Assembly (NCBI RefSeq): GCF_020520285.1
Contig: NZ_CP084742.1
Span: 3,410,001-3,474,000 of the forward strand
Source: Pseudomonas sp. L5B5
Lineage (GTDB): Bacteria > Pseudomonadota > Gammaproteobacteria > Pseudomonadales > Pseudomonadaceae
Direction of reading: 5' to 3'
DNA: 64,000 nt
Within the stretch, counting starts at the first letter, position 1, and the number at the start of each line of letters is the position of its first letter. The notes beneath the pieces were generated by a model. That model worked only from the letters and a program-made list of their open reading frames with translations, did not search any database and was not told where the DNA came from. Position numbers and translations under genes: made by a program. Shown in pieces: positions 26,568 to 36,975 of this stretch.

Positions 26568-28529
26568 ATGCGCCTGAAGTTGCTGACCAATCTCAATACC
26601 CTGCTGTTAGTTGCCGTGTGCCTGGCCCTGGGAGCGACACTCTGGTGGTCGCAACGCGCGCTGGAGCGACCCTATCTCCTGATGGAGCGCTACCTGGGGC
26701 TGTCCCAGCAGTTTCAGAACCAGGCAGCACGCAACATCGAGGATTACCTGGCCAGCGGCGATGCCCTGCGACTGAGCAGCGCCACCCAGGCCATCGAGAC
26801 CCTGCAGGGCGCGTTGCCCGAACTGCCACCGCAACTGGCCCAGAGCCTGCGCCCGAGCCTGGCCGGCCTCGACGACTTCAGCAAGACCGACCTGCTGGCA
26901 GCGGGCAAGCTGGCCGGCGATCCCCAGGCCCTGCTGTTGCAAGCCGAACGCGAGCTGGGAGCCAACCTGGAACAGCTCAGCCAGTACGCCAGCGGCGCCA
27001 AGACCGCAGAAGCCGCGAACTACCTGCCTTTGCTGCTCACGGCCGCCCAGCACCTGGGCAAATTGTCCCTGGCCCGGGACAAGCTGGTCAGCAGCGGGCG
27101 CAGCGAACTGGCGGCCGACGTCGAGCGCGAGCTGAACAACATTCGCGCCCAGGCTGACCAACTCCAGGCGCTGCCTTTATTAGGCGTGGCGACCAGCAAC
27201 GCATCGAGCACCGATGACTTTGCCGCCATGATGGGCCTGGAGAACACCCAGGAAAGTGTCGCCGAAGACGCTGGCATCGGCCTCAAGCGCGAGCTCCACA
27301 GCCTGCTCAGCCGCTACCCGGCAGAGCTGCAGCGCACCCGCGAGCAGATCCAGAAACGTGCCGACCTGAGCGCCGCGACCCTGCTGAAGATCACCGCCGT
27401 ACGCCAGGCGATCGCCGAACTGGAACCGGCGGTCCGAGCCCAGCACGGACAGATCCAGGGCGAAGTGCGCTTGATGCAAGGACTGATGATCGGCCTGATC
27501 CTGCTGATTGCCCTGGTGATCGACACCCTGCAGCGCAAGCTGGCCCGGGTCCTGACCAACCTCGCCCCGGCGCTGTCGAACTGGGCCGAAGGCGACTTCA
27601 GCCGACCGATCCAGCTGGGCAAGACCAACCGCGAACTGCATGCCATCGAAGAATCCCTGAACCGCCTGCGGGCCTACCTCGTGGACCTGGTGGGGACCAT
27701 TCGCCAGAACGCCGAACAAGTGGCTGGCAGCAGCCGGGCCCTGGCTGACCTGAGCACCGGCCTGCACAGCGGCGCCGAGCGCCAGGCTGGCGACACCGCG
27801 CAGATCCGCGATGCCCTGGGGGAACTGGAGGCCACCATCCAGCAGGTGGCCGGCGATGCCAGCCAGGCCGCGGATGCCAGCCGCAGCGCCGGCCAGGCTG
27901 TCCAGCAGGGGCAGAAAGTCATCGGCCTGAGCCTCACCGGTTTGCACGCGCTTGTCGGGGAAGTCCAGGGCAACGCACAGATGATCGAACACCTGGCGCA
28001 GGAATCGGCCACCATCGGCGGCGTGCTCACGGTCATCCGCTCCATCGCCGACCAGACCAACCTGCTGGCCCTCAACGCCGCCATCGAGGCAGCCCGCGCC
28101 GGCGAGATGGGCCGGGGTTTTGCCGTGGTCGCCGAAGAAGTGCGCTCCCTGGCCCAGCGTACCGCCGGCGCCACAGCCGAGATCCAGACCCTGATTGCCG
28201 GCCTGCAGACCGCCGCGCAGCAATCGGTACAGGGCATGCGCGCCCAGGTCGAGCACGCCGAAGCCACCGCCGGCCAGGCCCAGGCTGCCGACGGCGCACT
28301 GGACGAAATCGTCGGCGCGATCCAGACCATTGCCGATACCGCCGTGCGGATCGCGGACGTCACCGCCCAGCAGAGTGGTGCGGTCAGCGAAATTCGCGAC
28401 CACAGCGAACGTATCCATCAACTGGGCGGCGACAACCTGCTGCGCATCGGCCAAGGTCGCGCCCAGGGCGAAAACCTGCTGGACCTGGGTGGCCAGTTGC
28501 ACACTGCGGTACAGGCCTTCCGCGTCTGA
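26568..28529 (+). CDS. Methyl-accepting chemotaxis protein, CtpL-like
   Basis: A 653-residue chemoreceptor. It has an N-terminal membrane helix ([20 protein letters not shown]), a helical periplasmic sensing domain (about 35-300), a second helix ([17 protein letters not shown]), a HAMP region, and a signalling domain with hairpin tip [36 protein letters not shown]. Its position between gcbA and aroQ matches PA4844 (ctpL), which mediates phosphate and chlorocatechol taxis in P. aeruginosa. Ligand identity here is inferred from synteny only. Confidence 0.86.
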   Translation: MRLKLLTNLNTLLLVAVCLALGATLWWSQRALERPYLLMERYLGLSQQFQNQAARNIEDYLASGDALRLSSATQAIETLQGALPELPPQLAQSLRPSLAGLDDFSKTDLLAAGKLAGDPQALLLQAERELGANLEQLSQYASGAKTAEAANYLPLLLTAAQHLGKLSLARDKLVSSGRSELAADVERELNNIRAQADQLQALPLLGVATSNASSTDDFAAMMGLENTQESVAEDAGIGLKRELHSLLSRYPAELQRTREQIQKRADLSAATLLKITAVRQAIAELEPAVRAQHGQIQGEVRLMQGLMIGLILLIALVIDTLQRKLARVLTNLAPALSNWAEGDFSRPIQLGKTNRELHAIEESLNRLRAYLVDLVGTIRQNAEQVAGSSRALADLSTGLHSGAERQAGDTAQIRDALGELEATIQQVAGDASQAADASRSAGQAVQQGQKVIGLSLTGLHALVGEVQGNAQMIEHLAQESATIGGVLTVIRSIADQTNLLALNAAIEAARAGEMGRGFAVVAEEVRSLAQRTAGATAEIQTLIAGLQTAAQQSVQGMRAQVEHAEATAGQAQAADGALDEIVGAIQTIADTAVRIADVTAQQSGAVSEIRDHSERIHQLGGDNLLRIGQGRAQGENLLDLGGQLHTAVQAFRV

Positions 28530-28536
28530 TCTCTTA

Positions 28537-28607
28537 GCCGCTGCCGCAGCTGCGCCCAGGTCCGCAGGGCCTGCAAACACCTTGAGATCGCCACGATCGG
28601 CAGCGGC
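28537..28607. repeat. Degenerate inverted repeat of the GCCGCTGCCG family
   Basis: GCCGCTGCCG (28537-28546) is repeated inverted as CGGCAGCGGC (28598-28607). These sequences match part of the REPIN arms at 45411-45535, so this is probably a worn REPIN. It lies in the 296-bp gap between the chemoreceptor and aroQ; the rest of the gap (28608-28825) should carry the aroQ-accBC promoter. Confidence 0.5.
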
Positions 28608-28825
28608 CCACCTGAGCCACTCACCCCCAACATCGGCGAAACCTGCACCATCACCCACGCCGCCTCCGCTCCCGGGGGCAAATGACCAAATCCAGTCGCT
28701 CGGTCACATATTTCGCGTAAACATCGGTCATCGTGCTGGCTATTGCCGGGAACTGGACAGTCACAAAGTCTTTCCGGCATAGTCGCCGGGTTCTGACAAC
28801 CGCCTCCGATAACAAGGAACAACCG

Positions 28826-29278
28826 ATGGCCACCCTACTGGTTCTCCATGGCCCCAACCTGAACCTGCTCGGCACCCGCGAACCGGGCGTCTACGGTGCA
28901 ACCACCCTGGCCCAGATCAACCAGGACCTGGAGCAGCGGGCCCGTGCCGGTGGACATCACCTGCAGTACCTGCAGAGCAATGCCGAGTACGAATTGATCG
29001 AGCGCATCCATGCCGCGCGGGATGAAGGCGTGGATTTCATTTTGATCAATCCAGCAGCTTTTACGCATACAAGCGTCGCATTACGTGACGCGCTGCTGGC
29101 GGTGAGCATCCCATTCATCGAAGTGCATTTGTCCAACGTGTACAAACGCGAACCTTTCCGCCATCACTCCTACTTTTCCGACGTTGCGGTGGGAGTGATC
29201 TGCGGCCTTGGCGCCAGCGGTTACCGACTGGCCCTGGAGGCTGCCCTGGAACAGCTTGAAAGACCGGCAATAGCTTGA
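28826..29278 (+). CDS. aroQ: Type II 3-dehydroquinate dehydratase AroQ
   Basis: A 150-residue enzyme of the shikimate pathway that dehydrates 3-dehydroquinate to 3-dehydroshikimate. It opens with [21 protein letters not shown], which holds the catalytic Arg/Tyr loop. It also shows [34 protein letters not shown] (the conserved Asn and the Ala/Thr loop) and [20 protein letters not shown] with the catalytic His. AAGGA precedes the ATG at 28826. It is probably co-transcribed with accB-accC, as in P. aeruginosa. Confidence 0.95.
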   Translation: MATLLVLHGPNLNLLGTREPGVYGATTLAQINQDLEQRARAGGHHLQYLQSNAEYELIERIHAARDEGVDFILINPAAFTHTSVALRDALLAVSIPFIEVHLSNVYKREPFRHHSYFSDVAVGVICGLGASGYRLALEAALEQLERPAIA

Positions 29279-29326
29279 ACAACAAGCGTTAAACGCCCCT
29301 GACCGACCCCTGGGAGTTGATGATTC

Positions 29327-29785
29327 ATGGATATCCGTAAAGTCAAGAAACTGATCGAACTGCTGGAAGAGTCCGGCATCGACGAGCTGGAGATCAAGGA
29401 AGGCGAAGAGTCCGTACGCATCAGCCGTCACAGCAAGACTCCAGCCCAGCAATACTACGCACCGGCTCCGGTCGCAGCGCCTGTAGCCGCCCCTGCCGCT
29501 GCCGCACCAGCCGCCGCTGCTCCTGCCGCCCCGGCTGCGCCTGTGCTGAACGGCACCGTGGCCCGTTCGCCAATGGTCGGTACCTTCTACCGCAAGTCCT
29601 CTCCGACCTCGCCAGCCTTCGTTGAAGTCGGCCAGAGCGTGAAGAAAGGCGACACCCTGTGCATCGTCGAAGCGATGAAGATGATGAACCACATCGAAGC
29701 TGAAACCAGCGGTGTGATCGAATCCATCCTTGTCGAAGACGGCCAGCCGGTTGAGTACGACCAACCGCTGTTCACCATCGTTTGA
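29327..29785 (+). CDS. accB: Biotin carboxyl carrier protein of acetyl-CoA carboxylase
   Basis: A 152-residue BCCP. The N-terminal part ([31 protein letters not shown]) is followed by a flexible Ala/Pro linker (about residues 45-75). The biotinyl domain contains the [12 protein letters not shown] motif, in which K118 receives biotin, and the thumb segment [20 protein letters not shown]. It carries the carboxyl group between AccC and AccA/AccD in fatty acid synthesis. It ends 17 bp before accC. Confidence 0.96.
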   Translation: MDIRKVKKLIELLEESGIDELEIKEGEESVRISRHSKTPAQQYYAPAPVAAPVAAPAAAAPAAAAPAAPAAPVLNGTVARSPMVGTFYRKSSPTSPAFVEVGQSVKKGDTLCIVEAMKMMNHIEAETSGVIESILVEDGQPVEYDQPLFTIV

Positions 29786-29802
29786 ACCGCGGAGAGTCTT
29801 TG

Positions 29803-31164
29803 ATGTTGAAGCCTGCGAAGCTGGAAAAAGTCCTGATTGCCAACCGCGGCGAAATCGCCCTGCGGATCCTGCGCGCCTGCAAGGAAATGGGGATCAAGAC
29901 CGTAGCCGTCTACTCCAAGGCCGACAAGGAGCTGATGCACCTGGGCCTGGCAGACGAATCGGTGTGCATCGGCCCTGCGCAAGCCGCGCAGTCCTACCTG
30001 CACATCCCGGCCATCATCGCGGCCGCTGAAGTCACTGGCGCCACGGCGATCCACCCTGGCTACGGCTTCCTGGCGGAAAACGCCGACTTCGCCGAGCAGG
30101 TGGAAAACTCCGGCTTCGCCTTCATTGGCCCGAAAGCCGAGACCATTCGCCTGATGGGCGACAAGGTGTCCGCCAAGCACGCCATGATCGCCGCTGGCGT
30201 TCCCACGGTCCCAGGTTCCGACGGCCCGCTGCCTGAAGACGAAGAGACCGCACTGCGCATCGGCCGTGAAGTCGGCTATCCGGTGATCATCAAGGCCGCC
30301 GGTGGCGGTGGTGGTCGCGGCATGCGCGTGGTGCACAAGGAAGAAGACCTGATCGCCTCGGCGAAGCTGACTCGCTCCGAAGCGGGCGCAGCCTTCGGCA
30401 ACCCGATGGTCTACCTGGAGAAGTTCCTGACCAACCCACGCCACGTGGAAGTCCAGGTACTGTCCGACGGCCAGGGCAACGCGATCCACCTGGGCGACCG
30501 CGACTGCTCGCTGCAGCGTCGCCACCAGAAAGTACTCGAAGAAGCGCCGGCACCGGGCATCGACGAGACGGCTCGCCAGGAAGTCTTCGCCCGTTGCGTC
30601 AAGGCGTGCATCGACATCGGCTACCGCGGTGCCGGCACGTTCGAGTTCCTCTACGAGAACGGCCGCTTCTACTTCATCGAGATGAACACTCGTGTGCAGG
30701 TAGAGCATCCGGTTTCCGAGATGGTGACCGGTATCGACATCGTCAAGGAGATGCTCAGCATCGCCGCCGGCAACAAGCTGTCGTTCACCCAGGATGACGT
30801 GGTTATCCGCGGTCACTCCCTGGAATGCCGGATCAACGCCGAAGACCCGAAAACCTTCATGCCAAGCCCAGGCACGGTCAAGCATTTCCATGCTCCGGGC
30901 GGCAACGGCGTGCGCGTCGACTCGCACCTGTACAGCGGTTACGCGGTTCCACCGAACTACGATTCGTTGATCGGCAAGCTGATCACCTACGGGGCGACCC
31001 GTGACGAAGCCATGGCGCGCATGCGCAATGCGCTGGACGAAATCGTCGTCGACGGGATCAAGACCAACATCCCGCTGCACCGCGAGCTGACCCGTGACGA
31101 AGGCTTCTGCAAAGGGGGCGTGAACATTCACTACCTCGAGCACAAGCTGGCCGAACAACACTGA
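29803..31164 (+). CDS. accC: Biotin carboxylase subunit of acetyl-CoA carboxylase
   Basis: About 453 residues from the ATG at 29803, which has GGAGAG six bases upstream. ATP-grasp biotin carboxylase: [34 protein letters not shown] at the start, the glycine-rich ATP lid [14 protein letters not shown], catalytic [22 protein letters not shown], and a C-terminal domain with [12 protein letters not shown]. It carboxylates biotin on AccB with bicarbonate and ATP. Confidence 0.96.
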   Translation: MLKPAKLEKVLIANRGEIALRILRACKEMGIKTVAVYSKADKELMHLGLADESVCIGPAQAAQSYLHIPAIIAAAEVTGATAIHPGYGFLAENADFAEQVENSGFAFIGPKAETIRLMGDKVSAKHAMIAAGVPTVPGSDGPLPEDEETALRIGREVGYPVIIKAAGGGGGRGMRVVHKEEDLIASAKLTRSEAGAAFGNPMVYLEKFLTNPRHVEVQVLSDGQGNAIHLGDRDCSLQRRHQKVLEEAPAPGIDETARQEVFARCVKACIDIGYRGAGTFEFLYENGRFYFIEMNTRVQVEHPVSEMVTGIDIVKEMLSIAAGNKLSFTQDDVVIRGHSLECRINAEDPKTFMPSPGTVKHFHAPGGNGVRVDSHLYSGYAVPPNYDSLIGKLITYGATRDEAMARMRNALDEIVVDGIKTNIPLHRELTRDEGFCKGGVNIHYLEHKLAEQH

Positions 31165-31180
31165 TCGGCATTCGCCACAC

Positions 31181-31213
31181 CGACAAGGCCGCTTTCGAGC
31201 GGCCTTGTCGTTT
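31181..31213 (+). terminator. Terminator of aroQ-accB-accC
   Basis: CGACAAGGCCGCT (31181-31193), loop TTCG, and AGCGGCCTTGTCG (31198-31210) form a perfect 13-bp stem with a stable UUCG tetraloop. It is followed by TTT. It lies 17 bp after the accC stop. Confidence 0.85.
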
Positions 31214-31241
31214 CCGCGGGAGCGAGGCTTGCCCGCCTGCC
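31214..31241. repeat. Single REP element
   Basis: GCGGGAGCGAGGCTTGCCCG, directly after the accC terminator, matches the core of the left REP at 186-212 (GGAGCGAGGCTTGCCCGC). No partner arm is seen before prmA. Confidence 0.65.
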
Positions 31242-31331
31242 GCTGTCGTCTTCTGCCTCCTGCTCGCGTAAACTTGCGCGCTTCCCGTGGCCCACTAGGC
31301 TGCACATCACATATTTTCAAAGGTGCCCGCC

Positions 31332-32210
31332 ATGCCTTGGCTGCAAGTCCGTCTCGCCATCAGCCCAGAACAAGCCGAAACCTATGAAGACGCTTTTCTC
31401 GAAGTCGGCGCCGTGTCGGTGACCTTCATGGACGCCGAGGATCAACCGATCTTCGAACCTGAACTGAACACCACCCCGCTGTGGTCCCACACTCACCTGC
31501 TGGCCCTGTTCGAAGGCGGCACCGAGGCCGCCAGCGTCCTGGCCCACCTCGAGCTGCTGACCGGCAGCCCACTGCCCGAACATCACAGCGAAGTCATCGA
31601 GGACCAGGACTGGGAACGCAGCTGGATGGACAACTTCCAGCCAATGCGCTTTGGCCAGCGGCTGTGGATCGTCCCCAGCTGGCACGCAGCGCCGGAACCG
31701 GAGGCCGTCAACCTGCTGCTCGACCCGGGCCTGGCCTTCGGCACCGGCACCCACCCGACCACCGCCCTGTGCCTGGAGTGGCTCGACGGCCAGGACCTGA
31801 AGGACTGCAACGTACTGGACTTCGGCTGCGGCTCGGGGATCCTGGCCATCGCGGCCCTGCTGCTGGGCGCCAAGCAGGCAGTCGGCACCGACATCGACGT
31901 CCAGGCCCTGGAAGCCTCCCGCGACAACGCCGGGCGCAACGGCATTGCCGACGAACTGTTCCCGCTGTACCTGCCCGAGCAACTGCCCCAGGTGCAGGCC
32001 GATGTGCTGGTGGCCAACATCCTCGCCGGCCCGCTGGTAGCCCTGGCGCCGCAGCTGTCGGGCCTGGTCAAGTCCGGCGGGCGCCTGGCGCTCTCGGGCA
32101 TCCTCGCCGAACAGGGCGAAGAGGTGGCCGCAGCTTATGCCCAGGACTTCGATCTGGACCCGATTGCCACCCTCGATGGCTGGGTGCGCATCACCGGCCG
32201 TCGGCGCTAG
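31332..32210 (+). CDS. prmA: Ribosomal protein L11 methyltransferase PrmA
   Basis: A 292-residue SAM-dependent enzyme that trimethylates ribosomal protein L11. The N-terminal substrate-binding domain starts [20 protein letters not shown]. The family signature [24 protein letters not shown] comes before motif I ([20 protein letters not shown]) and the catalytic [14 protein letters not shown]. The ATG at 31332 gives the family length and has AAAGG upstream; an in-frame GTG three codons earlier is less likely. Confidence 0.95.
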   Translation: MPWLQVRLAISPEQAETYEDAFLEVGAVSVTFMDAEDQPIFEPELNTTPLWSHTHLLALFEGGTEAASVLAHLELLTGSPLPEHHSEVIEDQDWERSWMDNFQPMRFGQRLWIVPSWHAAPEPEAVNLLLDPGLAFGTGTHPTTALCLEWLDGQDLKDCNVLDFGCGSGILAIAALLLGAKQAVGTDIDVQALEASRDNAGRNGIADELFPLYLPEQLPQVQADVLVANILAGPLVALAPQLSGLVKSGGRLALSGILAEQGEEVAAAYAQDFDLDPIATLDGWVRITGRRR

Positions 32211-32240
32211 AATGGCCGCCTGCATAATCCGGATGGCCGC

Positions 32241-33569
32241 ATGACCGACAGTTTCGTCACCCAGTGCCCGCATTGCCAAACCCGATTCCGTGTCAGCCAC
32301 GCTCAGTTGAGCGTGGCTCGCGGAGTGGTTCGTTGCGGCTCCTGCCTGCAGGTGTTCAACGCTGCGCGGCAATTGCTCGAGCAGCGCGCGGCCAAGGAAA
32401 GTGCAGCCTCAAGACCCGCCGCCAGACCGGCAACCTCACCTGAGGCGCCAGTGGCCCCGGCCGCACCGGCAGCGCAAGTGCAATCCGAGTTGCCAGAACC
32501 ACCGCCGCAGGCACCTGTCGAACCGCCACCCGCCCAACGCGCCATCAGCCAGAAACAATGGTCGGCGGCAGAAATGGACCTGGACCACCTCGACCTCGAC
32601 GAGGAGCTGGCCAAGCTCGAGCAGCGTGAGATCCAGCCCACCAAGGCGTTTGGCCAGGAGCGCGAGCACCAGGAAAACGGCCTGAGCGCCCGCCGCGACC
32701 CGCAGGATAGCGACGAGGCCCAGTGGCCCGACGCCCTGTTCGGCAGCGCTGGCGAGCAGGAGGAAACCACCCCCGACAACCTCAAGCCCCCAGCCAGGGA
32801 CTCCGACGAACCCGAGCCGGCGAAGCCCAGCCGCACCGAACCGTCGCTGTCATTCAACCTGGCGGACCTGGACGACGAACCACCGTCGCCCAGGCTGCGC
32901 CTGGACGCTGAACTGGAGCCTGTAGAGCCCCTGGCCGCGACGCGCGCCCTCGAGCACGACGATGAACCGCAAGCCACGGCGCCAGGCAAGAAACGCCGCG
33001 AACGCAGTGAACCGGGAGTCCAGGACGATGTACTGCTGGACCTGGTCGATGATCCGCTGCGCCTCGACTGGCAGAAACGTCGCTCGCCCTGGGGCCGACG
33101 CCTGCTCTGGCTGCTGCTGATCCTGCTGGCCGCTGGCGGCCTGGTGGGACAATACATCGCCTATCACTTCGACGAACTGGCCCGCCAGGACCAGTACCGC
33201 CCATGGTTCCAACAGCTGTGCCCGGAGTTCGGATGCACGGTCCCCTCGCGCGTCGACATCAGCCGGATCAAGAGCAGCAACCTGGTGGTGCGCAGCCATC
33301 CGGAGTTCAGCGGCGCCTTGGTGGTGGATGCCATCATCTATAACCGAGCCCCCTTCTCCCAGCCCTTTCCGCTGCTGGAACTGCGCTTTGCCGACCTCAA
33401 CGGCCACCTGATCGCCAGCCGTAGCTTCAAGCCGGGGGAATACCTGGGCGGCGACTTGCAGGACGTGGCAGAAATGCCACCACAAACCCCCATTCACATC
33501 GCCCTCGATATTCTCGACCCCGGACCCAAGGCCGTGAACTACAGTCTGAGTTTCCACTCGCCAGAGTGA
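32241..33569 (+). CDS. Zinc-ribbon and DUF3426 domain membrane protein
   Basis: A 442-residue protein. The N-terminus is an MJ0042-type zinc ribbon, CPHCQTRFRVSHAQLSVARG and then CGSCLQVF. A long Pro/Glu/Ala-rich, probably disordered region follows (about 55-270), then one membrane segment (LLWLLLILLAAGGLVGQYIAY) and a C-terminal DUF3426 domain (about 320-440). This architecture is common in proteobacteria between prmA and dusB. The function is unknown to me. Confidence 0.85.
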   Translation: MTDSFVTQCPHCQTRFRVSHAQLSVARGVVRCGSCLQVFNAARQLLEQRAAKESAASRPAARPATSPEAPVAPAAPAAQVQSELPEPPPQAPVEPPPAQRAISQKQWSAAEMDLDHLDLDEELAKLEQREIQPTKAFGQEREHQENGLSARRDPQDSDEAQWPDALFGSAGEQEETTPDNLKPPARDSDEPEPAKPSRTEPSLSFNLADLDDEPPSPRLRLDAELEPVEPLAATRALEHDDEPQATAPGKKRRERSEPGVQDDVLLDLVDDPLRLDWQKRRSPWGRRLLWLLLILLAAGGLVGQYIAYHFDELARQDQYRPWFQQLCPEFGCTVPSRVDISRIKSSNLVVRSHPEFSGALVVDAIIYNRAPFSQPFPLLELRFADLNGHLIASRSFKPGEYLGGDLQDVAEMPPQTPIHIALDILDPGPKAVNYSLSFHSPE

Positions 33570-33764
33570 AACGGCTGGAAGAGTTGACGGACGACTCTGG
33601 ATTGACGACAGATTTGTGACAGCTTCCCTCGGATGGATCCTGGAAGCCGGCAGAAGAACTGTTCAGATTTTATCCAATTCAGCCTTTATCCGGTCATCGA
33701 GAGCGGGTATCATGCCAACCCTTTTTCGAACTCTCATGATCCGGCCCCACAACAGGGAAGTCCT

Positions 33765-34778
33765 ATGTCGGCGGTACGCATCGGCCCATATACATTGCAA
33801 AACGGCTTGATTCTCGCCCCGATGGCGGGGGTCACCGACCAGCCCTTTCGTCAGCTTTGCAAGCAACTGGGCGCCGGCCTTGTAGTCTCGGAAATGGTCA
33901 CCAGCGACATGAGTTTGTGGAACAGCCGCAAATCCCGGCTGCGCATGATCCACGAAGGCGATCCCGAGCCACGCTCGGTACAGATTGCCGGTGGCGATGC
34001 ACAGATGCTGGCAGACGCCGCCCGCGCCAACGTCGAGTTGGGTGCACAGATTATTGATATCAACATGGGTTGCCCGGCAAAGAAGGTCTGCAACAAGGCC
34101 GCCGGCTCTGCATTGCTGAAAGACGAAGCCCTGGTCAACGAGATTCTCCAGGCGGTGGTGGCCGCGGTGGACGTACCGGTCACCCTGAAGATCCGCACCG
34201 GCTGGGACCGGCAGAACAAGAACGGCCTGACCGTGGCGAAGATCGCCGAACAGGCGGGCATCACGGCACTGGCGGTCCACGGTCGGACCCGCGCCGACCT
34301 GTACACCGGTGAAGCCGAGTACGACACCATCGCCGCGATCAAGCAGGCGGTGTCGATTCCGGTCTTCGCCAACGGCGATATCGACTCGCCCGAAAAGGCC
34401 CGGCAGGTGCTGCATGCCACCGGGGCCGACGGGCTGTTGATCGGCCGGGCTGCCCAGGGGCGGCCATGGATTTTTCGTGAGATCGAGCACTTCCTGCGTA
34501 CCGGTGAAACCCTCCCGGCACCGGACCTGTTCGAAGTGGAACGTATTCTGCTGGAGCACCTGGCCGCGCTGCATGCCTTCTATGGGGATGTCATGGGCGT
34601 ACGCATTGCGCGCAAGCATGTGGGCTGGTATCTCGCAACCCTGCCGGGCGCCAGGGAGTTTCGCGCCCACTTCAATCGTTTGGAAGATAGGGAAGCACAA
34701 TGCGCCAACGTCCGTGAGTTCTTCGCCGGACGTTACAAGAGCCTGGAAACAGGGGACGGAGAGGGGGTGGCCGCATGA
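33765..34778 (+). CDS. dusB: tRNA-dihydrouridine synthase DusB
   Basis: A 337-residue FMN enzyme that reduces uridine to dihydrouridine in tRNA. It shows [35 protein letters not shown] with the catalytic Cys, [26 protein letters not shown] and [15 protein letters not shown]. The ATG at 33765 with AGGGAAG upstream gives the usual length; a longer frame starting at 33633 is not needed. It overlaps fis by 4 bp, the classic dusB-fis operon. The 195-bp gap before it should hold the promoter. Confidence 0.95.
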   Translation: MSAVRIGPYTLQNGLILAPMAGVTDQPFRQLCKQLGAGLVVSEMVTSDMSLWNSRKSRLRMIHEGDPEPRSVQIAGGDAQMLADAARANVELGAQIIDINMGCPAKKVCNKAAGSALLKDEALVNEILQAVVAAVDVPVTLKIRTGWDRQNKNGLTVAKIAEQAGITALAVHGRTRADLYTGEAEYDTIAAIKQAVSIPVFANGDIDSPEKARQVLHATGADGLLIGRAAQGRPWIFREIEHFLRTGETLPAPDLFEVERILLEHLAALHAFYGDVMGVRIARKHVGWYLATLPGAREFRAHFNRLEDREAQCANVREFFAGRYKSLETGDGEGVAA

Positions 34779-35095
34779 CGATGATGACCGAGACTTTAGT
34801 GAGTGGAACAACACCCGTGAGCGACAACGTGAATTTGAAACAGCACCTCAATACCCCCAGCGAAGAAGGCCAGACCCTTCGCGGGAGTGTCGAGAAGGCG
34901 CTGCACAATTATTTCGCCCACCTTGAGGGCGCGGCCGTCACGGACGTGTACAACCTGGTGCTCTCCGAAGTCGAGGCTCCGTTACTCGAAAGTGTGATGA
35001 ATTACGTCAAGGGCAATCAGACCAAGGCCAGCGAACTCCTGGGTCTGAATCGCGGCACCCTGCGCAAGAAACTCAAGCAGTACGATTTGCTGTAA
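34775..35095 (+). CDS. fis: DNA-binding protein Fis
   Basis: A 106-residue nucleoid-associated protein. The N-terminal arm ([21 protein letters not shown]) is as in other Pseudomonas Fis proteins. The C-terminal helix-turn-helix reads [20 protein letters not shown] followed by [13 protein letters not shown] and is practically invariant. Fis bends DNA and tunes growth-phase-dependent transcription. The start ATGACG overlaps the dusB stop. Confidence 0.96.
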   Translation: MTMMTETLVSGTTPVSDNVNLKQHLNTPSEEGQTLRGSVEKALHNYFAHLEGAAVTDVYNLVLSEVEAPLLESVMNYVKGNQTKASELLGLNRGTLRKKLKQYDLL

Positions 35096-35112
35096 GCATT
35101 CAACCAAACCAG

Positions 35113-35146
35113 AAAGGCGCCCGCGTAAAAAACGGTCGCCTTTTTT
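35113..35146 (+). terminator. Terminator of dusB-fis
   Basis: AAAGGCG (35113-35119) pairs with CGCCTTT at 35137-35143, with an inner CG pairing and an A-rich loop, and a run of six T ends at 35146. It lies 18 bp after the fis stop and before purH. Confidence 0.8.
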
Positions 35147-35178
35147 GCTGACCCCCTAGCTTGTTGATGGAAATTGAG

Positions 35179-36786
35179 ATGACCGACCAGACTACCCGCC
35201 TGCCGATCCGCCGCGCCTTGATCAGTGTTTCCGACAAGACCGGGATCCTCGAATTCGCCAAGGAGCTGGAAGCCCTCGGCGTGGAGATCCTTTCTACCGG
35301 CGGGACCTTCAAGCTGCTGCAGGACAACGGCGTGTCCGCAGTGGAAGTCGCCGATTACACCGGTTTCGCAGAAATGATGGACGGCCGGGTCAAGACCCTG
35401 CACCCGAAAATCCACGGCGGCATCCTCGGCCGTCGCGGCATCGACGACGCCATCATGAACGAGCACGGCATCAAGCCGATCGACCTGGTAGCGGTCAACC
35501 TGTATCCGTTCGAAGCCACCATCAACAAGCCAGGCTGCGACCTGCCGACCGCCATCGAGAACATCGACATCGGCGGCCCGACCATGGTCCGTTCGGCGGC
35601 AAAAAACCATAAAGACGTGGCCATCGTGGTCAACGCCAGCGACTACGCCAGCGTCCTGGAAGGCCTCAAGGCCGGCGGCCTGACCTACGCCCAGCGTTTC
35701 GACCTGATGCTCAAGGCGTTCGAACACACGGCCGCCTACGACGGCATGATCGCCAACTACATGGGCACCGTGAACCAGGCGGCTGAAACGCTCTCGACCT
35801 CCGGCCGCAGCGAATTCCCGCGCACCTTCAACAGCCAGTTCATCAAGGCCCAGGAAATGCGCTACGGCGAGAACCCGCACCAGAGCGCGGCGTTCTACGT
35901 TGAAGCGACGCCTGCCGAAGTGGGCATCGCCACCGCGACCCAGCTGCAGGGCAAGGAACTGTCGTTCAACAACGTGGCCGACACCGACGCCGCGCTGGAA
36001 TGCGTGAAGAGCTTCGTCAAGCCGGCCTGCGTCATCGTCAAGCACGCCAACCCGTGCGGCGTGGCCGTAAGCCCGGACGCCGAAGGCGGTATCCGCCAGG
36101 CATACGAACTGGCCTACGCCACCGACACCGAGTCGGCCTTCGGCGGCATCATCGCCTTCAACCGCGAACTGGATGCTCAAACCGCCAAAGCCATCGTCGA
36201 GCGTCAGTTCGTCGAGGTGATCATCGCCCCGTCGGTGAGCGAAGAAGCCCGCGCCATCGTCGCCGCCAAAGCCAACGTGCGCCTGCTGGCCTGTGGCGAG
36301 TGGTCGGCTGACCGCGCTGCGGCCTGGGACTACAAGCGCGTCAACGGCGGCCTGCTGGTCCAGAGCCGTGATATCGGCATGATCAGTGTCGACGACCTGA
36401 AAGTCGTGACCAAGCGCGCCCCGACCGAGCAAGAGATCAACGACCTGATCTTCGCCTGGAAAGTCGCCAAGTACGTTAAATCCAACGCCATCGTCTACGC
36501 CAAGAACCGCCAGACCATCGGTGTCGGCGCCGGCCAGATGAGCCGCGTGAACTCCGCCCGTATCGCTGCCATCAAGGCCGAGCACGCCGGCCTGCAGGTA
36601 GCCGGTTCGGTCATGGCCTCCGACGCGTTCTTCCCGTTCCGCGACGGCCTGGACAACGCAGCCAAGGTCGGCATCACCGCCGTGATCCAGCCAGGCGGCT
36701 CGATGCGCGACGCAGAAGTGATTGCCGCTGCCGATGAAGCCGGCATTGCCATGGTGTTCACCGGCATGCGCCACTTCCGTCACTGA
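35179..36786 (+). CDS. purH: Bifunctional AICAR formyltransferase/IMP cyclohydrolase PurH
   Basis: A 535-residue enzyme that performs the last two steps of IMP synthesis. The N-terminal cyclohydrolase domain has [20 protein letters not shown] and [15 protein letters not shown]. The transformylase domain has [28 protein letters not shown] and the C-terminal [20 protein letters not shown]. The ATG at 35179 gives the normal length. Confidence 0.96.
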   Translation: MTDQTTRLPIRRALISVSDKTGILEFAKELEALGVEILSTGGTFKLLQDNGVSAVEVADYTGFAEMMDGRVKTLHPKIHGGILGRRGIDDAIMNEHGIKPIDLVAVNLYPFEATINKPGCDLPTAIENIDIGGPTMVRSAAKNHKDVAIVVNASDYASVLEGLKAGGLTYAQRFDLMLKAFEHTAAYDGMIANYMGTVNQAAETLSTSGRSEFPRTFNSQFIKAQEMRYGENPHQSAAFYVEATPAEVGIATATQLQGKELSFNNVADTDAALECVKSFVKPACVIVKHANPCGVAVSPDAEGGIRQAYELAYATDTESAFGGIIAFNRELDAQTAKAIVERQFVEVIIAPSVSEEARAIVAAKANVRLLACGEWSADRAAAWDYKRVNGGLLVQSRDIGMISVDDLKVVTKRAPTEQEINDLIFAWKVAKYVKSNAIVYAKNRQTIGVGAGQMSRVNSARIAAIKAEHAGLQVAGSVMASDAFFPFRDGLDNAAKVGITAVIQPGGSMRDAEVIAAADEAGIAMVFTGMRHFRH

Positions 36787-36825
36787 TACGACAACGGTCG
36801 CACTGACACCGGCATCCGCTGCGTT

Positions 36826-36885
36826 GGAGCCCACCTCGATGATGCTCATTGCCAACAGGCAACTCCGCTCATCGAGGTGGGCTCC
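36826..36885. repeat. Perfect 17-bp inverted repeat between purH and purD
   Basis: GGAGCCCACCTCGATGA (36826-36842) is exactly inverted at 36869-36885, with 26 bp between the arms. It fills a third of the 189-bp gap between purH and purD. No T-run follows, so it is not a normal terminator. It may be a REPIN of another class, an attenuating structure or a protein-binding dyad. No other copy is seen in this window. Confidence 0.6.
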
Positions 36886-36975
36886 GCCTTGCATCGACCC
36901 ATGTCATTGCAACCTCCTACAGCGTGAAGCGCTCTAGGTTCCAAAACAGAATTAGCGTCATCCGAGGTTTATGAA

